Positions 35,748 to 46,200 of a stretch of DNA of 64,000 bases are shown piece by piece. The translations under genes and the position numbers were made by a program. The notes below the pieces were generated by a model. It did no database searches and was not told the DNA's origin. It worked only from the letters and a program-made list of their open reading frames with translations. This stretch comes from GCA-2730975 sp937893275 (lineage in GTDB: Bacteria; Verrucomicrobiota; Verrucomicrobiia; Opitutales; Seribacteraceae), in contig CAXAHJ010000007.1 of assembly GCA_963968595.1 (NCBI GenBank), positions 1-64,000 of the forward strand, in the 5' to 3' direction. Every line of letters starts with the position of its first letter. Within the stretch, counting starts at the first letter, position 1.

Positions 35748-36604
35748 AGTAACAGAATGGGAACGGATCTAAGCTCGACGGCAAGAGGGTGGGCCATCCC
35801 GTGCATCGCCATTTGATCGTCTTCCTTGGCGTGCATCACGAGAAGGTCGACGTGATCTTCCTCGATTTGGCGTCGGTAGTCTTCCAGTCGTCGACCGACC
35901 TTGGCCGCACCTTCCACTTCGATTCCGAGATCGGCTTCCTCCAAACCGGTTCGGGCGGCTTCGGAAAAGTCTTTTGCATCCTTCAGCAGGCGTGTGAGAA
36001 TGCTTTCCTTCGCTATCTCGGTGTCGATCTCGGGAATTTTCCCGATGGCTTCGAGATAGCGATTGAGAGTCGATTCGTCCTCGATGTGGCTAAGCAGAAG
36101 CTTTCCTCCTTTGGGCGTGAAAGCGGCTGCATACTGAACGAGGCTACCTTCTCCGCAAAGATGGCCCGATACGGCCATCACCTTCCTTGGTGGTTTGGCG
36201 AGTAGTTCCGTGCTGTCGTCTCGGTCGGGGTGAGGCAGGACAAGTACAGGCGTGGTCGTGACCTGAGTTAGAACGTCTAGGTGTTCGCCGAGGCTGTATG
36301 GCCACCGCCAAGCCTCGCTGCGTAGGTTGCGGTAAGTGACTAGAAGTGCCGGTTGGTGTTGTTCCACATTTTCCAAAAGATCTTTCACGCTTTTGTAGTC
36401 GTTCTTGTGAAGAACTATCCAATTCGTATCATTCTCGGGTAGAATCTCGCCGAGGAACTTTCGGACAGTTTGCAGGTATAGGGCAGCTTGGGAGTCGTCG
36501 AGATCGGTCACCAGAAGCACCTTGCCCAATGAGGGAGCCTCGTGGAGGTAGGTCGTTTTGGCTGCGGCTTTGAAGACGCTCTCGAATTGATCAACGGTGC
36601 TCAT
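35744..36604 (-). CDS. Universal stress protein-like protein (two Usp domains)
   Basis: The 286-residue cytoplasmic protein begins at MSTVDQFESVFKAA and contains two domains of the Usp alpha/beta fold; the first opens with VLLVTDLDDSQAALYLQTV, and the segment TTTPVLVLPHPD ends it. The second opens around KVMAVSGHLCGEGSLVQY and ends SVPILLL. The ATP-binding G-2x-G-9x-G(S/T) loop is not clearly present, so it may not bind ATP. The start at 36604 is used because the eight extra codons of the longer frame do not fit. The stop overlaps the antiporter start, so this protein may regulate or accompany the transporter, as known for some Usp proteins encoded with transporters. Confidence 0.78.
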   Translation of the reverse strand: MSTVDQFESVFKAAAKTTYLHEAPSLGKVLLVTDLDDSQAALYLQTVRKFLGEILPENDTNWIVLHKNDYKSVKDLLENVEQHQPALLVTYRNLRSEAWRWPYSLGEHLDVLTQVTTTPVLVLPHPDRDDSTELLAKPPRKVMAVSGHLCGEGSLVQYAAAFTPKGGKLLLSHIEDESTLNRYLEAIGKIPEIDTEIAKESILTRLLKDAKDFSEAARTGLEEADLGIEVEGAAKVGRRLEDYRRQIEEDHVDLLVMHAKEDDQMAMHGMAHPLAVELRSVPILLL

Positions 36605-36698
36605 GTGATTGTTACAACTGGCTAACAAATGAGAACTGGAAAAGTTGCAAGATTAAAGGCGCTTGCCCTTGGTTCACGGAAGGCTTTTTTGATAGGTG

Positions 36699-38120
36699 AT
36701 GTCTAAGAGACCAAACATTTTATGGATTTGCACGGACCAACAGCGGCTCGACACGATTCGCGCTTTGGGTAATTCCTCCGCCCGTACGCCCAACCTCGAT
36801 CGATTCATTGGAGAGGGCGTAGCTTTTGAAAATGCCTTTTGCCAAAGCCCCGTTTGTGCTCCCAGTCGGGCGTCTTTTCTAACGGGCCGTTATCCTCGAA
36901 CCACTCGTTGCCGGCAGAATGGGCAATCAATACCTTCTGACGAGGTACTCGTGACCAAACTTTTCGCCGAGGCTGGTTATCATTGCGGTTTGGCGGGCAA
37001 GCTCCATCTGGCTTCCTGTTCGGATGGCAAGGTGGAAGACCGGACGGACGATGGTTACGAAGATTTTCATTGGTCCCATCATCCGCAGCCGGATTGGCCC
37101 GAGAACGCCTACACTCAGTGGCTTGCCGAGAAGGGCAAGACTTGGGAGGGCGTTTATGGCGGCGAAATCTCACCCTATGTGCTTGAAGGACCGCCCGCCG
37201 AGTACCACCAGACCACTTGGTGCGCCGAGAAGGCGGTCGAGTTCATTCGGACCAATTCCGAACGACCCTGGTTCTTTAGTTTCAATTGCTTCGATCCTCA
37301 TCACCCTTTTGATCCTCCCCCCGAATACTTGGCTCGCTACGATACCGAGAAAATGCCTTTGCCCAAGGTGTCTTCCGACGAACAGGCTCGTCAAACCAGT
37401 TTTCAGCAATTGGATCGCGAGTGGGCTCACAACAGTCCCGGGGAGTTTCACTCAGGGGCCATGAGCGATTCCGATCACCGCCATGTCTACGCCGCCTACA
37501 TGGCCATGGTGGAGCTGATCGACGACCAGTTCGGGCGTATTCTTGAAGCCCTCGATGAAACTGGGCAGGCTGAAGACACTCTAGTCGTGTTCATGTCCGA
37601 CCATGGTGAAATGCTGGGGGACCACGGAATTTATTTCAAAGGTCCCCACTTTTACGATTGCGCCGTCCGTGTGCCGCTCGTCATTCGTTGGCCTGCCGGT
37701 GGCGTTCGCCAAAACCTTCGTGCCGAGGGCCTCGTCGAGCTCCTGGATCTCGCCCCCACCTTTCTCGATGCCGCAGGTTTGCCGATTCCGGATCGTATGC
37801 AAGGAGGTTCTCTCCTTCCAGTACTTCGTGGTGAGATCGATTCTTCTTCCATCCGACCTCATGTTTATTCCGAATATTACAATGCTTGGACCCACAAGAA
37901 TGCTTACGGCACCATGTTTCGTACCGAAACGGAAAAAATCATCGTCTACCACGGTACGGAACAGGGGGAACTCTACGATCTCTTAGCCGACCCCGATGAA
38001 TTCCATAACCTCTGGGGCGATACCTCTGAAACAGATCGCAAGCTACGCCTAATGAAAGGCTGTTTCGATGCGTCGGTTCTCTCCATGGACCCCGAGCCCC
38101 CGAGGCGCGGTCCCTTCTAG
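36699..38120 (+). CDS. Cytoplasmic-type sulfatase
   Basis: Type I sulfatase, 473 residues. It starts MSKRPNILWICTDQQRLDTI, with metal-binding Asp in CTDQQR; the formylglycine signature is SPVCAPSRASFLTG (Cys53), and the later metal/active-site segment reads FMSDHGEMLGDHG. No signal peptide is present, so the enzyme is probably cytoplasmic and acts on imported oligosaccharides, or on choline-sulfate-like small esters. A GTG directly before the ATG is an alternative start. The protein shares little with the exported sulfatase at 20.8 kb beyond the signature. Maturation enzyme not seen in the window. It converges with the thymidine kinase gene, four bases away. Confidence 0.94.
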   Translation: MSKRPNILWICTDQQRLDTIRALGNSSARTPNLDRFIGEGVAFENAFCQSPVCAPSRASFLTGRYPRTTRCRQNGQSIPSDEVLVTKLFAEAGYHCGLAGKLHLASCSDGKVEDRTDDGYEDFHWSHHPQPDWPENAYTQWLAEKGKTWEGVYGGEISPYVLEGPPAEYHQTTWCAEKAVEFIRTNSERPWFFSFNCFDPHHPFDPPPEYLARYDTEKMPLPKVSSDEQARQTSFQQLDREWAHNSPGEFHSGAMSDSDHRHVYAAYMAMVELIDDQFGRILEALDETGQAEDTLVVFMSDHGEMLGDHGIYFKGPHFYDCAVRVPLVIRWPAGGVRQNLRAEGLVELLDLAPTFLDAAGLPIPDRMQGGSLLPVLRGEIDSSSIRPHVYSEYYNAWTHKNAYGTMFRTETEKIIVYHGTEQGELYDLLADPDEFHNLWGDTSETDRKLRLMKGCFDASVLSMDPEPPRRGPF

Positions 38121-38124
38121 AGCT

Positions 38125-38718
38125 TTAATCTTGGGTTGTGGTGGCTGTTTTACCTTTGGAAAAACAGCGTCTGCATAGCGATACGTATCTTTCGTTTCCG
38201 CCGATCTCTACTTGTTCGCCGAGGCTTACCTTTTGTCCGCTTTCGTCTATGCGGGCGTTCATTGTGGCCTTTTTCCCGCAATGGCAGACCGTCTTGATTT
38301 CCTTTATGTCGTCAGCCCAAGCAAGCAGGTATTGGCTACCCTCGAACAGTTCTCCTTGGAAATCCGTCCTCAGTCCGTACACCAGTACCGGCACTTTTAA
38401 GACATCGGCCACGCGACCCAGTTGACTCACCTGTTCCTTCGTTAGGAACTGGGCTTCGTCGAAAAGGGCGCAGTCCAAGGATTTGGAGGCATGCGACTCC
38501 TCGATAATAGCGAACAGGTCGTCCCCCTCGATGAAATGTTGAGATTGCGCCTGTATCCCGATGCGGGATGCAATCACCTTGTCGCCGTATCGGTCGTCCG
38601 CTTTGGCGGTGAAAAGCAGGGTGTGCATACCGCGTTCCAAATAATTGTGGTTGGCTTGCAGCAGAGCCGTGGATTTCCCCGCATTCATCGATGAGTAGTG
38701 AAAGTAAAGTTTAGCCAT
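38125..38718 (-). CDS. tdk: Thymidine kinase (type II)
   Basis: Phosphorylates thymidine with ATP in the salvage pathway. The 197-residue cytoplasmic enzyme has Walker A SSMNAGKST at 9-17, the Walker B-like LDCALFDEAQFL, the lasso loop YGLRTDFQGELFEGS and a zinc ribbon with CHCGKKA and the later CRRCF. Catalytic Glu is expected in FDEAQFL. The start ATG is the first in frame. It overlaps the last eight bases of the protoporphyrinogen oxidase gene upstream on the same strand, so the two are likely co-transcribed. Confidence 0.96.
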   Translation of the reverse strand: MAKLYFHYSSMNAGKSTALLQANHNYLERGMHTLLFTAKADDRYGDKVIASRIGIQAQSQHFIEGDDLFAIIEESHASKSLDCALFDEAQFLTKEQVSQLGRVADVLKVPVLVYGLRTDFQGELFEGSQYLLAWADDIKEIKTVCHCGKKATMNARIDESGQKVSLGEQVEIGGNERYVSLCRRCFSKGKTATTTQD

Positions 38719-40066
38719 TTTCGGAAAGTAAGGATTCAGCTCCTTCTAGACAGGCGGGTAGGGAGACTCCGGTCAAGTGAGAACCGCTCAGTTCCAATCC
38801 CGAATTCGCGTCTTGCAGGTGTTTGGCGGCTTTCAGACGATTGTCTTGGCCCGAGTCGGGTAGGGGAATGGCCTTGGGCCAGCGAACCAAGTTGCGAAAG
38901 GTGGGTTTCCCCTGCATGTCAAGCAGACCTTGAAGCTCTTCCAGTACGAGTTCGCATAGCCCCTCATCACTCTTCTCGGTCAGATCCGGCTGTCGTTCCC
39001 CACCCACAAAGGTGGTGAGGAGAACATGTCCCTCTGGCGCTCGTTTCGGAAACAAGGTGGAGGAGAAGAGTGTACCGAGAATTCTCAGGTTTTCTTTTTC
39101 AGGAACGAGAAAGCCAAACCCATCTAGCGGGTGTCCAACGTCCTCCCGGTGAAATCCCAACTGTGCGACTGCAAGGGGGTAGTGGGGGGCAGAAGCCAAT
39201 GTGTTCAACAATTCGCTTTCCGCCAATCCTTCCCATTCTATGGATTTCAGTGCATGGGCGGGCACCGAGCACACTATGCGGTCAGTCCGTTCCTCCTTTA
39301 GCTCACCTGCTTCTTCGAAGGCCACTTTCCAATTGTCGCCATCTCGTGAGATTTTTCGCACGGGTGCATTCAGTTTCAAGTCGTCTCCCAATTCTTCGGC
39401 CAGACGGTTTGGTAGCGCGGCGAGCCCTTCCTGGAAAGAGACTAGTCGCGTCTTCGGCAATCCCTCCCGCTTCCTTCTCTTGGCCGTTTTGATCCCACCG
39501 ATCATTAGTGAGCGGTGCTTACCCTCTATTTCGTAGATTGCAGGAAACGCATGGCGAAGCACGAGAGTTTCCGGTCGTGCAGCATAGACTCCTGCGATAA
39601 AAGGATTGGCCGCATAGTCCCTTACTTCTCTACCGAAGCGTCTCATGAAAAAATCGGCGACGCTCTCGTTTTTACGGTCACTCCCCCTCGGTAAGAGCGG
39701 TTCTAGCAAGAGTCGAAGCTTGCCGACGATTGAGAACAGAGGACTATTGAGAAATGAGCTTGCTGAGACTGGAACCGCCACCAGTTGTCCTTCACGAACG
39801 AGAAAACGTTTTTTCGCCTCGGGGTTCGCCTCGATTGCATCCTCCAACAACCCCATCTGCTCCAGATAATCGGGAGCATGACCTGCTCGCAAAGCCAAGG
39901 TGTTGGGCCCATGTTCAATGAGGTATCCATCCCGCCGCTCCGAGCGAATCACTCCTCCGGGATAGCCACCCGCCTCCAATACGAGCACCTCTCTGCTTTC
40001 ATCTCTGCAAGTCCGAGCCGCGACTAACCCACAAAGCCCGGCTCCTACGATAATCGTTCTTCCCAT
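38711..40066 (-). CDS. hemG: Protoporphyrinogen oxidase (HemG/HemY-like, FAD)
   Basis: FAD-dependent oxidation of protoporphyrinogen IX (or coproporphyrinogen III) in haem synthesis. The 451 residues begin with the dinucleotide motif IIVGAGLCGLVAARTC and LVLEAGGYPGGVIRS; the family segment DYAANPFIAGVYAARPETL and the C-terminal LELSGSHLTGVSLPACLEGAE match oxygen-dependent PPO and its coproporphyrinogen relative. Which of the two substrates is used cannot be settled here. Membrane association by an amphipathic loop is expected. Its stop overlaps the thymidine kinase start by eight bases. The symbol follows usual annotation for this family. Confidence 0.88.
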   Translation of the reverse strand: MGRTIIVGAGLCGLVAARTCRDESREVLVLEAGGYPGGVIRSERRDGYLIEHGPNTLALRAGHAPDYLEQMGLLEDAIEANPEAKKRFLVREGQLVAVPVSASSFLNSPLFSIVGKLRLLLEPLLPRGSDRKNESVADFFMRRFGREVRDYAANPFIAGVYAARPETLVLRHAFPAIYEIEGKHRSLMIGGIKTAKRRKREGLPKTRLVSFQEGLAALPNRLAEELGDDLKLNAPVRKISRDGDNWKVAFEEAGELKEERTDRIVCSVPAHALKSIEWEGLAESELLNTLASAPHYPLAVAQLGFHREDVGHPLDGFGFLVPEKENLRILGTLFSSTLFPKRAPEGHVLLTTFVGGERQPDLTEKSDEGLCELVLEELQGLLDMQGKPTFRNLVRWPKAIPLPDSGQDNRLKAAKHLQDANSGLELSGSHLTGVSLPACLEGAESLLSENG

Positions 40067-40168
40067 ATGGGATAATCAAACTCCAACGGAGTAAAAGGTC
40101 GAACATCAATCACCTTTATTTTCCCATTAAAACTACTCTCTCGAAAACCTTTCTTCCAAACGATTCGC

Positions 40169-40199
40169 TTGCCATTTTAAAAATAAATTAAGATAAAAT
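40169..40199 (+). promoter_or_regulatory. Candidate sigma-70 promoter of the giant surface-protein gene
   Basis: TTGCCA at 40169-40174 followed by an AT-rich spacer and TAAAAT at 40194-40199 resembles a -35/-10 pair, though the 19-base spacer is long (GATAAA at 40192 would give 17). The predicted start of transcription would leave a leader of about 35 bases before the ATG at 40241. Not proven. Confidence 0.35.
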
Positions 40200-40240
40200 G
40201 AAGTATTTCCCCGTTTTCGGCTAATAGTAAGAGTAGTTTC

Positions 40241-43200
40241 ATGCTCGGAAAAGCCTCACCATTTTTTAAACATACTTATCTACGCGCCTGTGCGGGGGGG
40301 ACTATTTTTGTTATTAATTCTGGCTACCTCTCCTTAACTGCCCGGAGTCTTGGTCTGCCGATTCTCCCGTTTCTGGTTTCCATATTCTTGCTCGGTTTGG
40401 GGCACCATGCCCTCGGTAACCTTGCCCCTGAAATTTCTCAGGGTGCGGGACCTTTGGTTGTTAGTATGCAGGAGGATAACGCGAGTTCATGGAGTGCTCC
40501 CAATTTGAACGCGACGGACGGCGACATTGCTGATACGCTTACTTGGAGCGTGTCCAGTGCCGCCGCTAACGGCATCGCGACCATCTCGGGTTCGGGATCT
40601 GCCCCAAGCACTTTTACTTATGTCCCGAATTTGAACTTTTTCGGAAGCGATAGTTTCGTCGCACAGGTTTCGGACGGTGCTTCAACCGATTCCGTTACGG
40701 TGAGAGTTAATGTGATTCCCGGTCCCTCCCCCATTTTTTCGACCTCGGTGAACGGAGCGGGTTCAGTGCCCACACAGACTGTACTCGCCGCTGTTGGGTC
40801 AATGACTTCAGTCACCTCAATTTCTGCTCCTGTTGGTACTACACCCCCTTTTCAGCTTACTGCGACCAGAGGCTCGATGACTGATGTGAGCATTAGGGCA
40901 GGTCCAGTTGGCACTTCGCCTGCTTTCCAGTTGGAGGGCATCGCGGGTTCCATGGGGAATCTATCCGTGACGACCAGCGTGGTCGCTTCCACGCCCAGTT
41001 TTCAAATTACTCCCGTGGGTGGTTCAATGAGCTCGATTCAGGTAGTTGGACCTTGGTCCGTTTTCTCTTATACTGGCAAAGGTTCGGGGTTCTTCCCTAG
41101 CAAGGCTGCTGACATTTCCTTAATATTTTTACCCAATTATCCTGCTATCGACGGTTTATTTACCTCGCAAACAACAACTGCTTCAGTTGCCGGTGATGGT
41201 ACATTGTCTTTTACAATTCCTGCCGCTCTGCAGAGTGGAACTCACTTTATTAGTGCTACTCCCCAATGGTACCACATCCCTTCGGCATCAAATTTGGGTA
41301 GCGGATACGTTCAAGGTTTTCAGCCCTGGGTAAAGGTCAAGCGCAACGGAACCGAGTTGCCGACTACTGGGCTGAATGCCGTTGTCGCAACTGGAATCGT
41401 AGGTGCGGATGGCAAAGTCGACATTACTTTTACTGGCAACGCAGTCGACGATGTGAACGTGACCATAGAGGTGGAACCTGTCTATGAGTTCGATACAATG
41501 AACTTCAGCGGGAAAGGCTCGAATTACCATGTTTCGGAAAACGGTAGCTCCTTGTCCAAGCCCGTTATCACCATATCGCCACCCAGCGGGGGGACCAATC
41601 AAACGGTAGACTCTACGGTGGCGGCCAATGGCACCTTGTCTTTTACCCTTCCGTCGACCACGACCAAGGGTGGCGTTCACACCATAAGCGCAGCCGCCGG
41701 CAAGTATTACCAATTGCCCCCAGTTAACGACCTCGGGAGCGGTTACGCTTCAGGCGTACATCCCGCAACAACGATGACGCGCAATGGCGATGTATTATTG
41801 GCTCTATCGAGTAGCGTAACAGCCGGAGCGGATGGCAAGGTGGATCTCACTTTTTCCGGTAACGCAGGAGCCGGCCCCCTTCTTGTAGAGGTAGCTCCCG
41901 GTTCTCCCGCTTGGGTTGAAGGCATAAACAGTATCAATGTAGCTTCAGCCGGAACGAACTATGCGGTAAACGATTTGATCACTATCTCCGGTGGTGGTGG
42001 TGGAACCGGAGCTGCGGCCAAGGTTTCATCCGTAGGTTCGGGTGGGGAAATCCTTTCGGTTTCAGTTGTCTCTCAGGGCACGGGATTTTCTAGCGCACCG
42101 AATGCGACGATTGCTCCTCCTCAAAAAGCTCTTCATGCTCCTTACCTCATTACGGTTGCTTCAGTGAGTGCCTCAAGAGGTCAAGCATCGGCCGGCAAAA
42201 CCATCGACTGGAGCGGGATGTCCGGCGTGCAGGGTGACGATGCCGCTTTGCAGAGTAATAGCCGTCAACATATGTGGGCTCCAGGTAATGAAACCAGCTG
42301 GATTCAGTGGGATTTCGGTTCCTTAAAGACTGTTGGCCGCATGTTGGTTTGGCAGTTCAACGAGGCAGGAAAGCCCAATCGTTCGATCCAGAAAGCAAAG
42401 CTCGAGTATTCCGAAGACGGCGCTCACTGGACTGATTTTTCCGTTTCAGGTAATTGGCCCAAGAGTTCCGGCGCGATCGATAATCACACGGTTAAATCTA
42501 TCGACGACCTCAACTTCAAGGCACGTTACGTAAGACTTACAGGAATCAACAGCTATCCTGCCGACGAGCCGCAAACTGGAGTCAGCGAAGTCCTTTTCTG
42601 GTCTCCTAAGGATGCTTACATTTATACTTCTTCGCCATCTAGCGGATCTGCCAATGCCTTTGACGACAATACTTCAAGTGTCTGGATGCCCTTGCAATCG
42701 GCGTTGCCGAACATCTACCTAGCTTGGCAGTTCACGAATCCCGTTCAAGTCAACGAGTACAAGATCATGGTCGGAGATGTGCTGCCGGAAAAGCGCAGTC
42801 CCAAGAGTTTCAAGCTTCAGGCCTTCGACATCATTTCTTCGACATGGGTGGACTTGGCCTCTGAGAACAACGAAACTGGATGGACCGCTGACGAACTGCG
42901 TGCATACTCTGTCGATAGCCCGGATTTTTATATCAACTACAAGCTTCTGATTTCGGCAGCCGAGGGTGTGGATACCTATCTCGGTCTTCGTGAGATTGAG
43001 CTATGGGGTGGCTCCGGTGGTTCGGGTGCCGTCCTTTCCGCAAGCCTGACTACGGTCAACACCAGTCCATTCGTCGGTCAGGGATCGGGTTATCATCCCT
43101 CGGAAAACCCCACCATCCGAATCCCGACTCCCACGGGTAACGACAACAACCAAACTGTTACAGCTTCCGTCTCCGCCAACGGCAAGCTGACCTTTACTCT

Positions 43201-46200
43201 TCCCGCTCCCTTAGAACCGGAGGTTTATACCATTTCCGCCGATCTCGGAACTTATTATCAGCTTCCCGCAGTTTTTGATCGTGGAAGCGGTTACCCATCG
43301 GGGCATTCTCCCGGGGTCACCTTCAAGCGCGGGGACAACGCCGTGGCCGGAATGTCCGGTAGCGCTACAGCTGCGGCAGACGGTAAAGTCGACTCCACCT
43401 TTACGGGGAATGCGGGCAGCTTCACTCCCGTCGACGTGCAAATCCTTCCGGGACCTCTCGCCTTCACTCCACCGAGCTTTTCCGATCAAGGTTCTTCGAA
43501 GTACGACGTATCGGAAACCCCGGTCGTCACCATCACCGCGCCATCCTCGTCCACGCAGACGGTAAACGCCACGGTCGACGCCAACGGCACCTTGGACTTC
43601 ACTTTGCCCACGCCTTCGGAAACAGGGGTGCACGACGTCAATGCCTCCTTCGGTTCCGTCGTTCTTCTTCCTTCCGGACTAAACGGCATCGGCTCGGGAT
43701 ACCTCCAGTCGGGGGCGACTCCTTCGGTCACAATCACCGATCCTCTCGGCGCTTCTCGTCCGGGAACCGTGGTCACGGTAAATGCGAACGGAACCTTGAA
43801 TCTCGACTTCTCGAGCGTTTCGCCGACGATTGCGGGCGACTATCTCTTAAACGCTGAAATCATTGCTTATCCACCCACCCCGCTCAGTAACGTTGCATCT
43901 GGCTTTAACCCCGACGGGTTTCCGCCCATAGTGACCTTCTCGGGGGTGGACAAGGGCACTTTGTCGGCCAACGCTTCGGTAAACGTCGATGGTACCCTTA
44001 ACGTAACCTTTTCGGGAGCTCCCTCGGGCTACGGCAACTTGTCCCTCTCCGTCACTCAGGCTCCAGGTAATCTTCCTAAAACCGATGCCGAGAAGATCAT
44101 AGCTGCAGACTCCAACGCCAGCGACCAGTTCGGTTACTCCGTTTCGCAATCGTCCGACTTCATTGCCGTAGGGGCTCCCGGTGAAAGCAGCAACGCAGGT
44201 GCCGTCTACCTTTATAAATCGGAGACTAACGGAAGTATTTCCTACTTGGATAAAGCAATAGCTCCTGACCTGGGTTTCGGTGATGAGTTCGGATTATCCG
44301 TTTCTCAATCCGGGGATATTCTTTCCGTCGGAGCTTGGAAAGCCGATCTTCCCAGTAAAGCTGATGCGGGGGCGACCTATCTGTTCCGGGTTGAAGCGAA
44401 TGGTACCGTTACCTATTTACAGAAAGTGGTGGCTCCCGACGGGGCTGCGGGTGATGGATTTGGGCTATTCGTTTCTCAATCCGGAAATATCCTTTCCGTT
44501 GGTTCATACGGAGCTGATCTTCCGGGTAAAACCGATGCGGGTGCTGTATATCTCTATCGGCTGGAATCCAACGGAAGCATTACTTACTTGGATAAAGTAA
44601 TTGCCCCGGACGGTGTTACTGGCGATTCCTTCGGGCAGTCTTTATCGCATTCTGGGAATATCCTAGCTGTCGGAGCATACAAAGCCGATCTCCCCGGCAA
44701 AGCGGATGCGGGAGCAAGCTATCTTTATCGGGTGGAAGCCAACGGTACGGCAACTTATCTTACCAAGTTGATAGCTCCTGATGGAGGGGTTGGGGATACC
44801 TTCGGGTTGTCAGCTTCGCATTCTGGGAATATTCTTGCTATCGGTGCATGCAAAGCTGATCTGCCTGGTAAAGCAGATGCGGGGGCAACCTATCTTTATC
44901 GGGTTGAAGCCAACGGCACGGCTACGTATCTCGACAAGTTGCTGGCGCCGGATGGAAATGCCGGAGACGAGTTCGGTCTATCCGTTTCGCAATCCGGAAA
45001 TATACTTACCGTTGGAGCATCCTCTGTTGACGTCGCCGCCACAAACGTCGGAGCCGCTTACTTGTTTCAACTGGAAGCCAATGGGGCGGCCACCTTTCTT
45101 GAAAAATTGACGGCTCCAGATGCCGCGACTGGTAATTTCTTTGGCCATTCCGTTTCACAATTCGGTGCTCGTTTAGCTGTGGGTTCACCTTTTTCCGATA
45201 CCAGTGGAAAAACGGACTCTGGGGCCGCCTATGTCTTTCGCAATCGCTTGTGGGGGAATCATAAGCCCGTTTTCTCCAATGCCAGTTTCGCCCAATTCGA
45301 GAACAACGCGACTTCCTTCTTCGCCAACGCCACGGATCTTGATCCCGACGACATCACTGCCTATTCGAAATCTGGTCCCGATGCTCCGCTTTTTACAATA
45401 AACGTGGCAACGGGTGAACTGTACTTCACTACTCCGCCCGACTTTGAGAATCCTGTCGATTCCGATGGTGACAACCGTTACATGGTCGAAATTACCGCAT
45501 CGGACGGGATTTCCAACACCATGCAGCAGTTCGTGGTGCGCGTACACAATGCCTTGGAGGGATCGGAAAAGCCGTCGTTCGTTTCCGTGGACTTATCTGG
45601 TGGAACAGGGGCATCGGATTATCCCGTAACTTACTTGAACGAACGCCCCGACGACTGGAACTCGAGCGTATACAAAACGGATAAGATTCTTCTGAAATGG
45701 ATTGCCCCGGGAACCTTTACTATGGGGCAGACGGGGATTGAGAATCCTTTTCAAGTCACTCAGGGCGTAGAGTTCTACATCGGCGTTTACGAGACTACGG
45801 GAAGTCAGTACGCCAAGGTGACTGGTTCGGATCCCTCGGGGAAGGGTGGGGGAATGAAGCCCGTCGAGAACGTCAGTTGGGAAGATCTTCGTGGCGGCGT
45901 CTGGCCCGATGGCGGTCCCGCCGGCACTTCGTTTTTGGGCAAGCTTCGGTCAAAGACGAGTGGTGCCTTTTTCGATCTGCCGACCGAGGCCCAATGGGAA
46001 TATGCGGCACGGGCGGGTGGGGCGACGACCTTTTCGCACGGGGACGGCAACGCGACACTTGGTGATTACGCCTGGTACCTTGCCAATTCCGGAAACACCA
46101 CGCACGAGGTGGGATTGAAACTGCCAAACCCGTGGGACTTGTACGACCTGCACGGGAACGTCTGGGAATGGTGCTTGGACTGGAGGTCGGCTTATGCCGG

